Shown: positions 37,701 to 60,031 of the stretch, piece by piece
Layout: every line of letters starts with the position of its first letter
How positions within the stretch are numbered: the stretch's first letter is position 1
Assembly: GCF_003664255.1 (NCBI RefSeq)
Contig: NZ_RCCV01000004.1
Location: 620,001-684,000 of the forward strand
Direction of reading: 5' to 3'
DNA from: Micromonospora sp. M71_S20
GTDB lineage: Bacteria; Actinomycetota; Actinomycetes; Mycobacteriales; Micromonosporaceae
Length of the DNA stretch: 64,000 nucleotides
The notes under the pieces: model-generated
Told to the model about the DNA's origin: nothing
What the model saw: only the letters and a program-made list of their open reading frames with translations
Database searches by the model: none
Program-made: the position numbers and the translations under genes

Positions 37701-38277
37701 TCGCGTAGCGGGCCGCCGGGGTCAGGGCGACGTAGCCGGGGTGGGCCAGCCGCAGGACGCCCGCGTCGCGCACCTCCACGCCCTTGGGACGGCCCGTGGT
37801 GCCCGAGGTGTAGAAGACGAACGCGACCGGCGCGGGCGCGACCTCCGGCGTCGGCTGCCCGTCCGCGTCGGGCGGGGCGTCCGCCGCGAGCAGCGCCGCC
37901 ACCGGCAGCGGCCGGACCCCGTCGGGAAGCCCGCCGGGCACGTCCGGGCCGTGGACCACCGCCACGGCGCCCGAGTCGCGCAGCATGTGCCCCCGGCGCG
38001 CGGGCGGGCTCTGCCGGTCCAGCGGCACCACGGTCGCGCCGAGCCGCAGAATGCCGAGCATGACGCAGACCAGCCGCCAGCCGCGCGGCAGCTGCACCGC
38101 GACGGCCTCACCCGGGCGGGTTCCGGCCCGGCGCAGGGACCGGGCGACGGCGGCGCTGGCGGCGTCCAGGTCCGCGTAGCTGAGGCGCCGGTCGCCGTCG
38201 ACCACCGCGACCGCGTCGGGGGTACGGCGGGCCTGGGCGAGCACGGCGTGGGCGAGACCGGGACCGGGGACCATCAC
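28774..38277 (-). CDS. Hybrid NRPS-PKS: A-PCP-C-A-PCP-KS-KR-ACP-TE, no AT
   Basis: A 3,167-residue megasynthase. By eye: A1 (1-510; pocket read as DAFFLGVTF, aliphatic, possibly Ile), PCP1 (GGDSLK near 571), C (HHIAVDG near 762), A2 (1080-1570; DVQFVAHVV, matching Pro codes), PCP2 (GAGSLD near 1614), KS (Cys in QAACASSLVAVH near 1874, His in EAHGTGTELGD and IGHLGAAAG), the usual post-KS linker, a KR with GGTGGIG near 2599 and catalytic Ser/Tyr/Asn (SSMSAQLGGVGQLDYAATN), ACP (GADSLLLLD near 2869) and TE (GWSFGAW near 3000). No acyltransferase lies between KS and KR, so malonyl loading must be in trans. The A-first start resembles an initiation module. GTG 38277 overlaps the preceding stop; ATG 38274 is an equally possible start. 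Confidence 0.93.
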   Translation of the reverse strand: MMVPGPGLAHAVLAQARRTPDAVAVVDGDRRLSYADLDAASAAVARSLRRAGTRPGEAVAVQLPRGWRLVCVMLGILRLGATVVPLDRQSPPARRGHMLRDSGAVAVVHGPDVPGGLPDGVRPLPVAALLAADAPPDADGQPTPEVAPAPVAFVFYTSGTTGRPKGVEVRDAGVLRLAHPGYVALTPAARYASLANPAFDAISFEVWVPLLTGGCCVVLDDETVATPHLLDAALRRERIDTLFITVALFNAVVDELPHCFADVGQVLVGGEQLNARLIRRWYRDNPASRTRLHNVYGPTEATTFALCHPVPRDFDAEVVPIGRVLPGTDAHLVVDGDRLAAPGEVAELYLGGAALAAGYRNLPEETAARFVRLPWLDGSAGRHYRTGDLVRADAAGRVEYVGRVDRQVKVRGFRVEPGEVERQILAHPGVRQAYVCTRRDPVHGTNELLAYLVTAADLSFAEFDRHLAAALPPYLRPHRVHRVGALPLTANGKVDSDALLRRDDPPWREGHDDPHPRDTREGHDDPHPRDERDGGPADAAGAAWQRAVLGLAGAVLGVADLRPDDRWIASGGDSLKALRLRFEIQRRWGAEVPQAVVLGGDLAALAAAVAAARTATGSPYPVPAAPAGARSAPATSEQQRLWLLQQRSLASTAYHVGLAFELRGRVDVGALRQALRRVVARHPALRTAFRATPEGLRQEVGEPYDPWREPTGGDDGDADGWRERARALFAAPFDLGQPRMLRAYWLARDGGGVLLLHLHHIAVDGWSLDVLFRGLSAAYAAALAGTTVTEDEDEPAPTPLDYARWQADWFAQPAYRAQRDALRGHYADVAEVAAPLRPIRQRGGTGDHLLRTTIDAEGRAALDRLGAELGLTRFPLLLTLFGWAVYGVTGRTHPRVASPVANRPVGDFEASVGMFANTVLLPLALAPREELRAQLRRQATAVRAVLDAQDVALAHAVADHDFGADAPLFDFLFVLDNTDFSTLALPGCASRPVWLAPTEAKCPLTLSVVEHGSGFDCLWEYADDHFDAADVAAAADLFRRGLDALTGAGTSTLAELVRPYRSGLPEPGRGRRTRVALPTVAEAFARQVRAEPAATALVAGDRRLSYADLDAYASALAAELARLHQVSAGDRHRVALFFEPSVEHVVALLAAARLNLTVVPLDRAYPPALLRQVLGQVDPLCVLLAPGDEPALDVIDESGHPRHPVVLSSSTRPVAPSYAGRPLYTLFTSGSTGTPKGVQVGDALLVNLLRWQSEAGGLAGAAATLQFSMLSFDVSFQEIFGTLCGGGTLHLPRPGWRQDMPALLAHLDAAGIERIFLPYVALQLLAEHGVRLGRYPSRLREVVTAGEQLICTDSIRRWFAGLPGARLFNHYGPTETHVVSSLCLDGDPATWPARPAIGRPVANTWLRVVDSADEVVPPDCPGQLLIGGELVAPCYLDDPALDRARFVELPGHGWFFRSGDQARFDRDGLLHYLGRDDQQVKVSGHRLELGQVEAALLTHPAVVNAVVVRDDPHLVACLESRADPPSPEELTAHLAGLLPAYVRVDRFRRLAELPRTASGKLDRRRALTAPGEELRPGAAAPAPVMSALEARLAGLFEEVVGTPIGPDRRFFDHGAGSLDLMRFHLRCAAEGLPLSIPDLFEHVTIRRLARFLTGQRATAGPATPDEPAEVASPAADTAARTTETASPATDPSPPATATARRAAGVAATGRDEAAQGPTDEPVAVVGMAVRLPGATDLAAFWAMVEAGDRGIEHFDAADGLVGARSQLAGVLGFDPGHFGISRQEARLMDPQQRHLLMSCVEALAHAGIADPAGRRVGLLASCGENTYFQTMLREADPARLPDSFQLALHHEKDFLATKVAYHLRLTGPAFTVQAACASSLVAVHVAAGLLRQGDSDVMLVGGVLVDPLLSAGYRYQPQHIFSPDGHCRPFSDDAGGTVGASGVGVVVLKPLRLARRDGDTVYAVITGSAVNNDGAEKVGYAAPSVAGQREVIRTALRRSGRAGGDLGYVEAHGTGTELGDPVEVAALRQAFDLAEPDRIALASVKSQIGHLGAAAGVVGLVRAVLAVHHGLIPPNVDFRRLNPRLGPDPAPFYVPTKARPWPVDRPRVAAVSSFGIGGTNAHLVCEAVEPVGAPVDQRRRAGRGTDSAAPPGAGVPVMLLASGSAAGLRADAARIADYLAARPEAYHRVLRHLQAGRTPGRWRAAAVCGDVAAAVAWLRTATAVEVTPVEATPVAVTGPAGTPPAADLVAAWLAGRPIRWPAGPAQPPWDFPPPAFALADHEFPRAPKAGPTPPPGSPLPTGAASTGAAPSVEVAPSVEVAPPAGAAPPAGAVPADQPWPARLPEAEWLHQPHWVRWRHAEVDPGARRPETLVVMAAEPPSPAALRAFAVSHTRVVAVTAADGFARLGPDSYQVDPGDPESLGRLLDALTGAASPAGPGRSGVDWLHALPLAVDGPVDADALAHSYRACVDTPAALLAAVAALPGRSRLRAWWLSHQAQPVDDDVRRPELGLLAGVCEVAPQEGDVESHWVDLPGPDPADWAPALAALLTEETPPPRRLALRGSYWWEQALLPVRPPAATATGPLPAGPAVYVVLGGTGGIGRSIAAWLLEQGDCRVILLARRGPLPVVLAPWADRVDLVEVDLAETGPDELLARLDDRTRRVDGVVHAAGIAAGGLIGRRDAAAMRRATAGRAHGALLVERLVAHHRPAFVVYCSSMSAQLGGVGQLDYAATNGLLDGFARHRATGAGTTLRISVGWDVWNEVGLARDALPTDARHRAHLAVGLSVNEGRRLFAQALRLRLPHLLVCTTALDRAREFYAPPAGPQVATPTVLPRSAADQVGDWLCDWLGTDRLDPAASLYDLGADSLLLLDLIDRVKEHFGVSLGLSQLSHRVSLAEVLGLLGEPVHAAEAAEPAVAVEVWQAGRGRAVLCLVHPVGGDVQAYRSLVSALDPELTVCVIADPALVRPGQPAWSLAERAARYHAALRDRFPRDEWRWRLAGWSFGAWVALGMAAEAEAAGQPADELYLLDPPPPDAAPAFRAYDEERLAALFAHELGAATGANTAATAYADALARCCRANLASMAQHTLPRLAGTPGRLWLAGRPTAGLPALGPPQEQARKWRTHLTGLAWHLVDTSHYGIVGAPHVAAVAEAINEAEPATDPRAAR
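36688..36756 (-). repeat. 36-nt tandem repeat in the A1-PCP1 linker
   Basis: A 33-nt unit at 36688-36720 is repeated exactly at 36724-36756 (period 36). It encodes two copies of REGHDDPHPRD between the first adenylation and carrier domains of the hybrid synthase. In frame, so it only lengthens a charged linker. Confidence 0.85.
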
Positions 38278-41200
38278 GCCTCCCGTACGGCCGGCGTCGT
38301 CGGACGGGCGTCGGAGATCCGGTCCATCTCGGCGCGCAGCAGCGCGGCGACCCGCAGCACCACCGCGCTCTCCAAGATGTCCCAGTGGTCGCAGTGCACC
38401 TGATCCAGCAGGAAGTCGGCGTCGCCGCGTCGCCGCCAGAAGGCGCGCACCTCGCGCAGGAAGGCCTCGTCCCGCCCGGCGGTGGCCTGCAACAGCACCA
38501 GCCGGGCCGGCGACGCGGGGGTCGGGTAGTCGCGCATGGTCGACCGGTTGTGGTTGTAGACGCGGTGGTACTGGTCGATCTGCGCGTCGTCGATGCCCGG
38601 GTACATGCCGTTGAACTTGATGAGCTTGTCGCGGAACTCGGCCATGTCCACCGGCTCGATCGCGCCCCGGTGGGCCGGGTCGTCGGTGCCCAGGGTGTCC
38701 AGCAGCACCACGCTCAGCCCGGGATGCCCGGCGAGGGCCAGCCGGCGTCCCATCTCGTACGCGACCAGCCCGCCGTAGGAGAGCCCGGTGAGCACCACCG
38801 GCCCGTCCAGCAGGTGCGCGACCTGCCCCAGGTACGCCTCGGCCATCGCCTCGACCGTGGGCAGGAACTCCTCGCCCGGGTTCACCCCCGGGGACTGGAT
38901 GCCGTACACGCCGAGGGACTCCGGCAGCGCCTTGGCCAGCGACAGGTAGCAGAACGCGGTGCCGCCGGCCGGGTGCACGCAGATGACCCGTCCGGCGCCG
39001 TCGCCCGGCCGGAACTCGATCAGGTTGCTGGGTGGCCGGCCCGACGCGCCACGCCGCAGCCGGCCGCCGAGCGCCTCGATCGTCGGGTGCAGCATGATCT
39101 CGTGGACCGGTAGCGGTTCGCCGAACGCCTCGCCGATCGCGTGGGCCAGCTTGATCGCCGAGATCGAGGTGCCGCCCACGTCGAAGAACCGGTCGTTGAT
39201 GCCGATCTCCGGGTGCAGCAGCAGGCGCTTCCAGATCTGGTAGAGGGTCAGCTCGATCTGGTCGCGCGGGCTGGCCAGGTTGACCTGCCAGGGCGCGGCG
39301 GTACGGGCCAGCCGCAGCACCTCGTCCCGGTCGAGCTTGCCGTTGGTGGTCAGCGGCAGCCGCGGCAGCTCCACGAAGAGCGACGGGATCATGTAGCCGG
39401 GCAACCGCCGCGACAGCGCCTCACGCCACTCGCTGACCAGCAACGGCGGCGCCCCGCCCCGGGCGACCCCGGCGACCAGCCTCGGCTCGCCGGCGGCGTC
39501 GGAGTCGACGAGCACTGCCGCCTCGCGTACGTCCGGCCGGTCCCGCAGCGCGGCCTCGATCTCGCCCAGCTCGATGCGGAAGCCGCGGATCTTGACCTGG
39601 CCGTCGCGGCGGCCGAGGTACTCGATGTTCCCGTCGGGCAGGAGACGCGCCAGGTCGCCGGTGCGGTAGAGCCGTTCCCCCGCCACGAACGGGTCGGGGA
39701 CGAACCGCTCGGCGGTCGCCCCCGGCCGGCCCAGGTAGCCGCGGGCCACACCGGCGCCACCGATGTGGATCTCGCCGGTGACCCCGACCGGCACCGGCTC
39801 CAGCCGCTCGTCGAGCAGGTGGACTCGGGTGTTGGCCACCGGCCGGCCGATCGGGCACCGCCGGGCCGACGGCTGCGGGTCGAGGTAGGCGGTGCTGTAG
39901 ACGGTGGTCTCGGTCGGCCCGTACCCGTTGAGGACCCGCAGCCCGGGCAGGGCCTCCTGCATGCGGTGCAGGCCCTGTTCCGGCAGCGGTTCGACCCCGA
40001 CCAGCAGTTGGCGCAGCGACAACCCGGCCAGGCGGGCCGCCGGGTCCTCGTCGATCCACCGGACGAAGGCCGGCGGCAGGTAGGCCTGCACGACGCGGTG
40101 CTCGCGCAGCCAGCCCGTCAGCGCCACCGGGTCGCCGCGCAACTCCTCGGGTACGAGGTGCAGGGCCCCGCCGGTGGTCAGCGGCAGGAAGATCTCCTGC
40201 ACCGAGACGTCGAAGCCGACGCTCGACCAGAGCGCCGCCGCCTCCCCCTCGGCGGCGCCGAGCCGCGACACCCAGTTCTCGAGCAGGTTCACGACGCCGC
40301 CGTGGGCGACCGCGACGCCCTTGGGGCGGCCCGTCGAGCCCGACGTGTAGATCACGTAGGCCAGGTTGGCGGGGTGCACGACGACGCCGGGCGGGCCGTC
40401 GTAACGCCCCTCGGCCTCGACGGCGGCCAGGTCACCCTCGCCGAGCACCAGCGCCGGCGCGGCGTCGGCGACCATGCCGGCGAGCCGCTCCGGCGGCAGG
40501 GCCGGGTCCAGCGGCAGGTAGGCGGCCCCGGCCTTGAGCACGCCCAGGATGGCGACGATCAGCCCGGCCGAGCGCGGCGCGTGCAGGCCGACCACCTGGT
40601 CGGGGCGGACGCCCCGGGCGATCAGCGCGTGCCCCAGGCGGTTGGCCCGCCGCTCCAGCGTGGCGTAGTCGAGCCGCTCGTCGCCGTCGGCCACGGCGAG
40701 CCGGCCGGGGTGCCGCCGCGCCTGCGCCGCGATCCGCCGCACCACGTCCGCCGGCCCGGTGAGCGGTCGCGCGGTGCGGTTCCACTCGACCAGCAGGCGG
40801 TGCCGTTCGTCCGGGCCGAGCAGCCGCAGCGCGCCGACCTGGGCCGCCGGATCGGCCGCCACCTGACCGAGCAGGCGGACGAAGTGCCCGGCCAGCCGGG
40901 CGATCGTCGCGGCGTCGAACAGGTCGGTGTTGTACTCGAAGAGGACGTGCAGCTCGTCGGCGTGCTCCATCACCTCGACCGACAGGTCGAACTTGGCCGC
41001 GCCGGTGCTGCTCGACAGGGGCCGCAGCACCAGGCCGGGCAGCTCCAGCCGGCCGCGCGGGATGTTCTGGAGCACCAGCATCACCTGGAACAGCGGCGAG
41101 TAGCTGGTGTGCCGTTCCGGGTTGAGCGCGTCCACGAGCTGCTCGAACGGCAGGTCGGGATGGGCGTACGCGTCGAGCAGGTGCCGGCGGACGTCGGCCA

Positions 41201-42328
41201 GCAGCGCCGCGAAGGGCTGCTCCGGGTCCAGCCGGTTGCGGATCACCACCGTGTTCACGAAGTGGCCGATCAGGCCCTCCACGTCGCGGTGGTTGCGGTT
41301 GGCGAACGGGGTGCCGACGCAGACGTCGTCCTGCCCGCTGTAGCGCCACAGCAGCACCGACAGGGTGGCCATGAGCGTCATGAAGAGCGTCGCGTCGCCG
41401 GCCCGGCCGACGTCGCGCAGCCCGCGGAGCACCGCTGCGTCCACCGTCGTGGCGTGGGTCTCGCCCCGGTAGCGCTGCACCGCCGGCCGGGGCCGGTCGG
41501 TCGGCAGGGCCAGCAGCGCGGGCGCACCGGCCAGCGTCCGCGTCCAGTAGCCGAGCTGGCGCTCCAGCTCGCCGCCGCCGAGGTGCCGGCGCTGCCACAG
41601 TGTGTAGTCCGGGTACTGCACGGGCAGCTCGGCCAGCGCGGCGGCCTCGCCCCGCGCGTACGCGTCGTAGAGCGCGGCGACCTCGCCGATCAGGATGCCG
41701 ACGGACCAGCCGTCGGCCACCATGTGGTGCACGGTGAGCAGCCAGCGGTGCGCGTCGGGGGCCAGCCGGAGCAGGCGGCTGCGGACCAGCGGGCCGGCGG
41801 CCAGGTCGAACGGCGCCCGCGCCTCGGCCTCGGCGGCCTCGTCGGCGCGGCGGGACCGCTGCGGGTGGGGGAGCGCGGTGAGGTCCGTGACCGGCAGGGC
41901 GACCGGCCCGGCCGGCCGCACCACCTGGCAGGGCTCCTCGTCGACCAGGGCGAAGACGGTACGCAGCGCCTCGTGCCGGCGCACCACCTCGGTCAGGGCG
42001 CGGGCCAGCGCCGGCACGTCCAGGGCGCCCACGACGTCGAACGCCACCGGGTTGTTGTAGAAGGGGTTGCCGGGGGAGAGCTGGTCGAGGAACCAGAGCT
42101 GCCGTTGGGCGAACGCGACCGGCACCGGCGCCTCCGGTCGCGGCCGGCGGGGGATCGTGTCCGCGTCGGCGCCGGTCAGGATCGCGATCAGCTCTTCCTT
42201 GTGGAGCTTGAGGTCGGCCAGCAGGTCGGGCGTGAGGACCTCGCGGGAACCGGTGAGGCGCAGGCGGTCGCCGTCGACGCGCAGTCCCACCGCGTGCCGG
42301 TTGAGCGTGTCGAGCAGCTCGAAGGCGT

Positions 42329-42332
<4 letters not shown>
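38274..42332 (-). CDS. NRPS: TubC docking-C-A-PCP-TE
   Basis: A 1,352-residue single-module NRPS. It opens with a TubC-type N-terminal docking domain (residues 1-52; VNAFELLDTLNRHAVGLRVD, then LKLHKEELIAILTG), followed by C (about 70-490; HHMVADG), A (520-1030; pocket read as DVQYLGGVY, no confident substrate), PCP (GGTSISAIKLA near 1075) and a type I thioesterase (GLSYGG near 1200). The docking domain fixes it as a downstream partner of another subunit, most likely the four-module NRPS encoded just before it. GTG 42332 overlaps that gene's stop (GTGA). The TE should release a chain as acid, ester or macrocycle. Confidence 0.93.
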
Positions 42333-55927
<13,595 letters not shown>

Positions 55928-56056
55928 GTGTGCCCCCTCGATTCCCCGCCGGCCCGCCGCGCCACCTGACTGCGCCACCTGACATCGGCCGAAGTGGATC
56001 CACAGTAGACGACTCGACAAGCCGAGACCAGGGACCGACGGACCGGTCCGGAGACC

Positions 56057-56728
56057 TCAATCCGACACGCGGCTCAGACTTTCGGCCAGCGCGTCGGCGA
56101 GCCGTCCGTACGCCGCCCGCAGCACGTACGGCGCACCCGCCGCGCCGGCCCGGTTCGCCGCCGCCAGGGCGTACGCGCGCACCAGGGCGGCCGGGTACGT
56201 CTCGGCGTACGCCGCCGCGTCGGCCCGCGCCAGGGCGCCCGCCAGCGCGTCGGCGTTCGCGAGGGCGTTGGCGTCGGCGAACGCCTCGGCGTTGGCCCCG
56301 GTGCTGAGGTCGGCGTAGTGCGCGGCGAACTCGACCACCTCGTCGGGACCGTAGCCGTTGGCGCTCGCGTAGACCTCGGCGTTGGCGTACGCGACCGCCC
56401 GGGCCTCGGCGTACGGGTAGGCGGCCCGGTACAGCTCACGCAGGGCGGGCCCGAGCGCGCCGCGCCACTCGTCGGCCCCGACCCGGTCGCCGGCCAGCGC
56501 CCGCCGGTGCAGGTCACCCACCAGCCGCCCGGCGTCCCCGCCGGGCGTCGAGGCGAGCACGCGCGCGTGCCAGTCGTGCACGACCGGGAACGGCACCCGG
56601 CCGGCGAGCCGGTCGAGTTCAACGTCGACCCGCCGACGCCAGGCCGGCTTCGCGGCCGGGTCGTGGCCCTCGGCGAGCGCGGCGAGCACCGCCGCCAGCC
56701 AGGCCGGCGGCTGCGGCGGACCGCTCAC
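56057..56728 (-). CDS. Ala-rich protein of unknown function within the NRPS operon
   Basis: A 223-residue protein starting at GTG 56728, which overlaps the stop of the preceding NRPS gene (56725-56727). The first 100 residues form an ordinary helical domain (PAWLAAVLAALAEGHDPAAK, VVHDWHARVLASTPGGDAGR). The second half is a run of AxA-type repeats with aromatic and Asn residues (ARAVAYANAEVYASANGYGP, NAEAFADANALANADALAGA), predicting a long regular helical array. It is reminiscent of the SpcZ-like proteins found in some actinomycete metabolite clusters, but I cannot confirm that. Its coupling to the NRPS genes suggests a structural or accessory role rather than catalysis. Confidence 0.65.
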   Translation of the reverse strand: MSGPPQPPAWLAAVLAALAEGHDPAAKPAWRRRVDVELDRLAGRVPFPVVHDWHARVLASTPGGDAGRLVGDLHRRALAGDRVGADEWRGALGPALRELYRAAYPYAEARAVAYANAEVYASANGYGPDEVVEFAAHYADLSTGANAEAFADANALANADALAGALARADAAAYAETYPAALVRAYALAAANRAGAAGAPYVLRAAYGRLADALAESLSRVSD

Positions 56729-59700
56729 CCGTCCCACCTCGACGGCCCGTCCATGCCGGCGAGGAGGTCGTCGACGTCGTCGTCGGTCAACGTGTCGAGG
56801 TATCCCGCGCCGTCGGGCCGAGCCGGAGCGCCGGCCCCCGCCGCTGCGGCGCCCGCGGGTGTCGCGTCGGACCCCGCGCGGGTGCCCGCCCCGGCGGCGG
56901 TGACCGCGGCGGCCAGCCCGGCCACGGTCGGGTCGTCGAAAAGCGTCCGGACCGGAAGGTCGACCCCGTACGTCGTCCAGACCCGGGCCATCAGCTGGGT
57001 GGCCTTGACGGAGTGCCCGCCCAGGACGAAGAAGTTGTCGGCGACCCCGACCGGGCCGGGCAGGCCCAGCAGGTCGGCCACCAACCCCGCCAGCTCCCGC
57101 TCCAACGGGGTACGCGGGGCCACCGGCGCCTCGCCCGAGCCGGAACCCCTGCCGGGCGGTGGCAGGGCGCGCAGGTCCAGCTTGCCGCGCGAGGTCCGGG
57201 GCACCTCGGGCAGCGCCACGAAGACCGCCGGCACCATGTGCGCGGGCAGGAACCGGCGCGCGTGCTCGGCCAGCCCCGCCGGCGGATCGGTCCCGGGCGG
57301 GTCGGTGACCACGTACCCCACCAGCCGCACGCCGTCGTGCTCCACGTCGGACGCGGTCGTCACGACCGCGTCGCGGACCTGCGGGTGGCCGCGCAGCACC
57401 GCCTCGACCTCCGCCGTCTCGACCCGGAACCCCCGCACCTTCACCTGCCGGTCGGCCCGCCCCAGCGGCTCGATCCGCCCGCTCGGCAGCCAGCGCCCCA
57501 GGTCGCCGCTGCGGTAGAGCCGTCCGCCGGGAGTGAACGGGTCGGGCACGAACCGCTCGGCGGTCCAGCCGGGCGCGCCGGCGTAGCCCCGGCCGACCCC
57601 CGCGCCGCCGATGCAGACCTCGCCGACGACACCCGGCGGCACCGGCCGCAGCCACCGGTCCAGCACGTAGACCCGGCTGCCGGCGAGGGCCGGGCCCAGG
57701 TCCGGCGGCGCCGACCCCGGCGCGACCTCGGCCCCGGTGGAGTAGACGGTCGTCTCGGTCGGGCCGTAGAGGTTCCACAGGCGCGTGCCCGGCTCGGCCA
57801 GGGCGTCGGCGAGGGCCCGGGGCAGCGCCTCCCCGCCGCTGAGGCGCAGCCGCACCCCCGCCGGCACCCCGCCGGCCGCGACCAGCATCCGCCAGGTCGT
57901 CGGCGTCGCCTGGAGCATCGTGGCCCCGGCCGTGGTGAGCAGCCGGCGCAGCCGGTTGCCGTCGATCACGTCGTCGTCGCCGGCGACCACCACCGGCGCC
58001 CCGCACAGCAGCGGCAGGAGCAGGTCGAGCAGGGCGATGTCGAACGCGAACGGGCTCACCGAGAGGACCCGGTCGGCCGGCCCCAGCGGGATCATCCCGC
58101 GGAACGCGTGCAGCAGGTGCGCCACCGCGCCCTGGGTGACGGTGACCGCCTTCGGCCGGCCGGTCGACCCCGAGGTGAACAGCACGTACGCCGCCGCCGA
58201 CGCCGGCACCGCGCACGGCGGCGGCACCGGTCGCGTCCCCGCGCCGGTCGGCTCCGGCCCGGCCAGGTCCAGCAGGGTCACCGACGCGGCCAGCTCGGCC
58301 AGCAGCGGCGCGGGGACGCCGCCGCTGTCCGTGACGACCACCCGCACCCCGGCGTCGGCGAGCATCCCGCGCAGCCGCCCCGGCGGGTGGGTCGGATCGA
58401 GCGGCAGGTACGCCGCCCCGACCCACCAGACGCCCAGCAGCGCCGGGAGCGGACGCGCTCCCCGGGGCAGGACGATGCCCACGGTCTCCTGGACCCGTAC
58501 GCCGAGCCCGCGCAGCCCCGTGGCGATCCGGCCCGCGAGCCCGCGCAGCGCGGCACCGGTCAGCGTCGCGTCGTCGCCGGCGATCACCACCCGGTCGCCG
58601 GCGTCGATCCCGGTCACGAGCGCCGCCGCGGTGCTGCCCGGCGGCGGGACCGACCCGGACCGGGCGGCCGGCCACACCCGGGTGACGAGGTCCGCCGTCG
58701 CGGGGGAGAGGACGTCCACGTCGCAGACGCGGGTCTGCGGGGCGGTCGCCAGCGCGGTCAGGATCGCGCCCAGGGCGTCGGCGAACCGGCCCGCGCTGTC
58801 CGGGGTGAAGAGGTCGGTGAGGTACCGCAGGCGCACCGTCAGCTCGTCGGGGCCGGCGACGGCGGCCAGCTCCAGCTCGAACTTGCCGGTGCCGGTGGGC
58901 ACCAGCTCCGGCCGCCAGCGCAGCTCCCCCCGCTCCAGCGGCGCCAGGGCCTCCTCGACCGTGCACATCACCTGCACCAGCGGCGCCCGCGACGGCTGCC
59001 GCTGCGGCCGGCACAGCTCGACCACCCGGGCGAACGGCAGATCCTGGTGGGCCTGGGCGCGCGCGGTGGCGGCGTGCAGCCGGTCGAGCAGTTCGGCGAG
59101 CGTCGGCTCGCCGTGCAGCGCCGCCCGGATCGCGACGGTGTTGGCGAACAGGCCCAGCATCGGCTCGGTCTCGATCCGGGTGCGCCCGGCCACGGGCACG
59201 CCGACGAGCACCTCGTCCGCGCCGCTGAGCCGGGACAGCAGGGCCGCGTACGCGGTCAGCAGCACGGTGAAGAGGGTGCTGCCCCGCGCCCCCGCCAGGC
59301 GGCGCAGCGCCCCGGCCAGCTCCCCGTCGACCGGCACCGCCACCTCGCCGGCGGCTGGCGACAGCCGGTCGGGGTACGGGTGATCGACCGGGAGCGGCAC
59401 CTCCGGCGGGGCACCGGCCAGCTCGGCCGGCCAGAAGCGTTCCGCCTCGGCGTGACCGCCCGCGTCGTCGTGCTCCCGCTCCCAGAGGGCGAAGTCCGCG
59501 TACTGCAGGGGCGGCTCGACCGAGACGGGCGGCCGGCCGGCGCGCAGCGCCTCGTAGTCGGCGGAGATCTCGTCGAAGAGCAGCCGGAACGACCAGCCGT
59601 CGACGATCGCGTGGTGCGCGACCAGCGCCAGGACGTGCCGCTGCGGGGCGAGCCGCAGCAGCGTGACCCGGGTCAGCGGGCCACGCTCCAGCGGCAGCGG

Positions 59701-60030
59701 GGTGCGGGCGTGCTCCCGCAGCGCGACCCGGGCCGCCGCCTCCCGGTCCGCCTCGGGCAGCTCGTCCAGGGCCACGACCTCGATGGCGCTCGCGCGGGCG
59801 GAGTCGTCGATCACCTGGATCGGCCGCCCGCCGTTGGCCCGGAAGGTGGTGCGCAGGATCTCGTGCCGCTCGACCGCCGCCGCCCAGGCCCCGTCGAGCG
59901 CGGCCGTGTCCAGCGGGCCGTCCAGCCACACCGCCCACCCGACGTGATAGGTCGGCTGGCCCGGATCGAGCTGGTCGAGCAGCCACATCCGCCGTTGCGC
60001 GGCCGACGCCGGGAACTCGAAGACGGCCAT
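56725..60030 (-). CDS. NRPS: C-A(Gly)-PCP
   Basis: A 1,101-residue single-module NRPS starting MAVFEFPASAAQRRMWLLDQ. C spans about 1-430 (HHAIVDG near 137), A about 455-940 with pocket read as DILQLGLVY, close to established Gly codes, and PCP about 975-1045 (LGGHSVKATQL). The tail ends with the acidic helix motif YLDTLTDDDVDDLLAGM, of the type used as a C-terminal docking helix. ATG 60030 lies one base after the stop of the upstream NRPS-LanB gene, so the two are tightly coupled. Its C domain would accept the residue from that upstream subunit and join it to glycine. Confidence 0.92.
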   Translation of the reverse strand: MAVFEFPASAAQRRMWLLDQLDPGQPTYHVGWAVWLDGPLDTAALDGAWAAAVERHEILRTTFRANGGRPIQVIDDSARASAIEVVALDELPEADREAAARVALREHARTPLPLERGPLTRVTLLRLAPQRHVLALVAHHAIVDGWSFRLLFDEISADYEALRAGRPPVSVEPPLQYADFALWEREHDDAGGHAEAERFWPAELAGAPPEVPLPVDHPYPDRLSPAAGEVAVPVDGELAGALRRLAGARGSTLFTVLLTAYAALLSRLSGADEVLVGVPVAGRTRIETEPMLGLFANTVAIRAALHGEPTLAELLDRLHAATARAQAHQDLPFARVVELCRPQRQPSRAPLVQVMCTVEEALAPLERGELRWRPELVPTGTGKFELELAAVAGPDELTVRLRYLTDLFTPDSAGRFADALGAILTALATAPQTRVCDVDVLSPATADLVTRVWPAARSGSVPPPGSTAAALVTGIDAGDRVVIAGDDATLTGAALRGLAGRIATGLRGLGVRVQETVGIVLPRGARPLPALLGVWWVGAAYLPLDPTHPPGRLRGMLADAGVRVVVTDSGGVPAPLLAELAASVTLLDLAGPEPTGAGTRPVPPPCAVPASAAAYVLFTSGSTGRPKAVTVTQGAVAHLLHAFRGMIPLGPADRVLSVSPFAFDIALLDLLLPLLCGAPVVVAGDDDVIDGNRLRRLLTTAGATMLQATPTTWRMLVAAGGVPAGVRLRLSGGEALPRALADALAEPGTRLWNLYGPTETTVYSTGAEVAPGSAPPDLGPALAGSRVYVLDRWLRPVPPGVVGEVCIGGAGVGRGYAGAPGWTAERFVPDPFTPGGRLYRSGDLGRWLPSGRIEPLGRADRQVKVRGFRVETAEVEAVLRGHPQVRDAVVTTASDVEHDGVRLVGYVVTDPPGTDPPAGLAEHARRFLPAHMVPAVFVALPEVPRTSRGKLDLRALPPPGRGSGSGEAPVAPRTPLERELAGLVADLLGLPGPVGVADNFFVLGGHSVKATQLMARVWTTYGVDLPVRTLFDDPTVAGLAAAVTAAGAGTRAGSDATPAGAAAAGAGAPARPDGAGYLDTLTDDDVDDLLAGMDGPSRWDG

Positions 60031-60031
60031 C

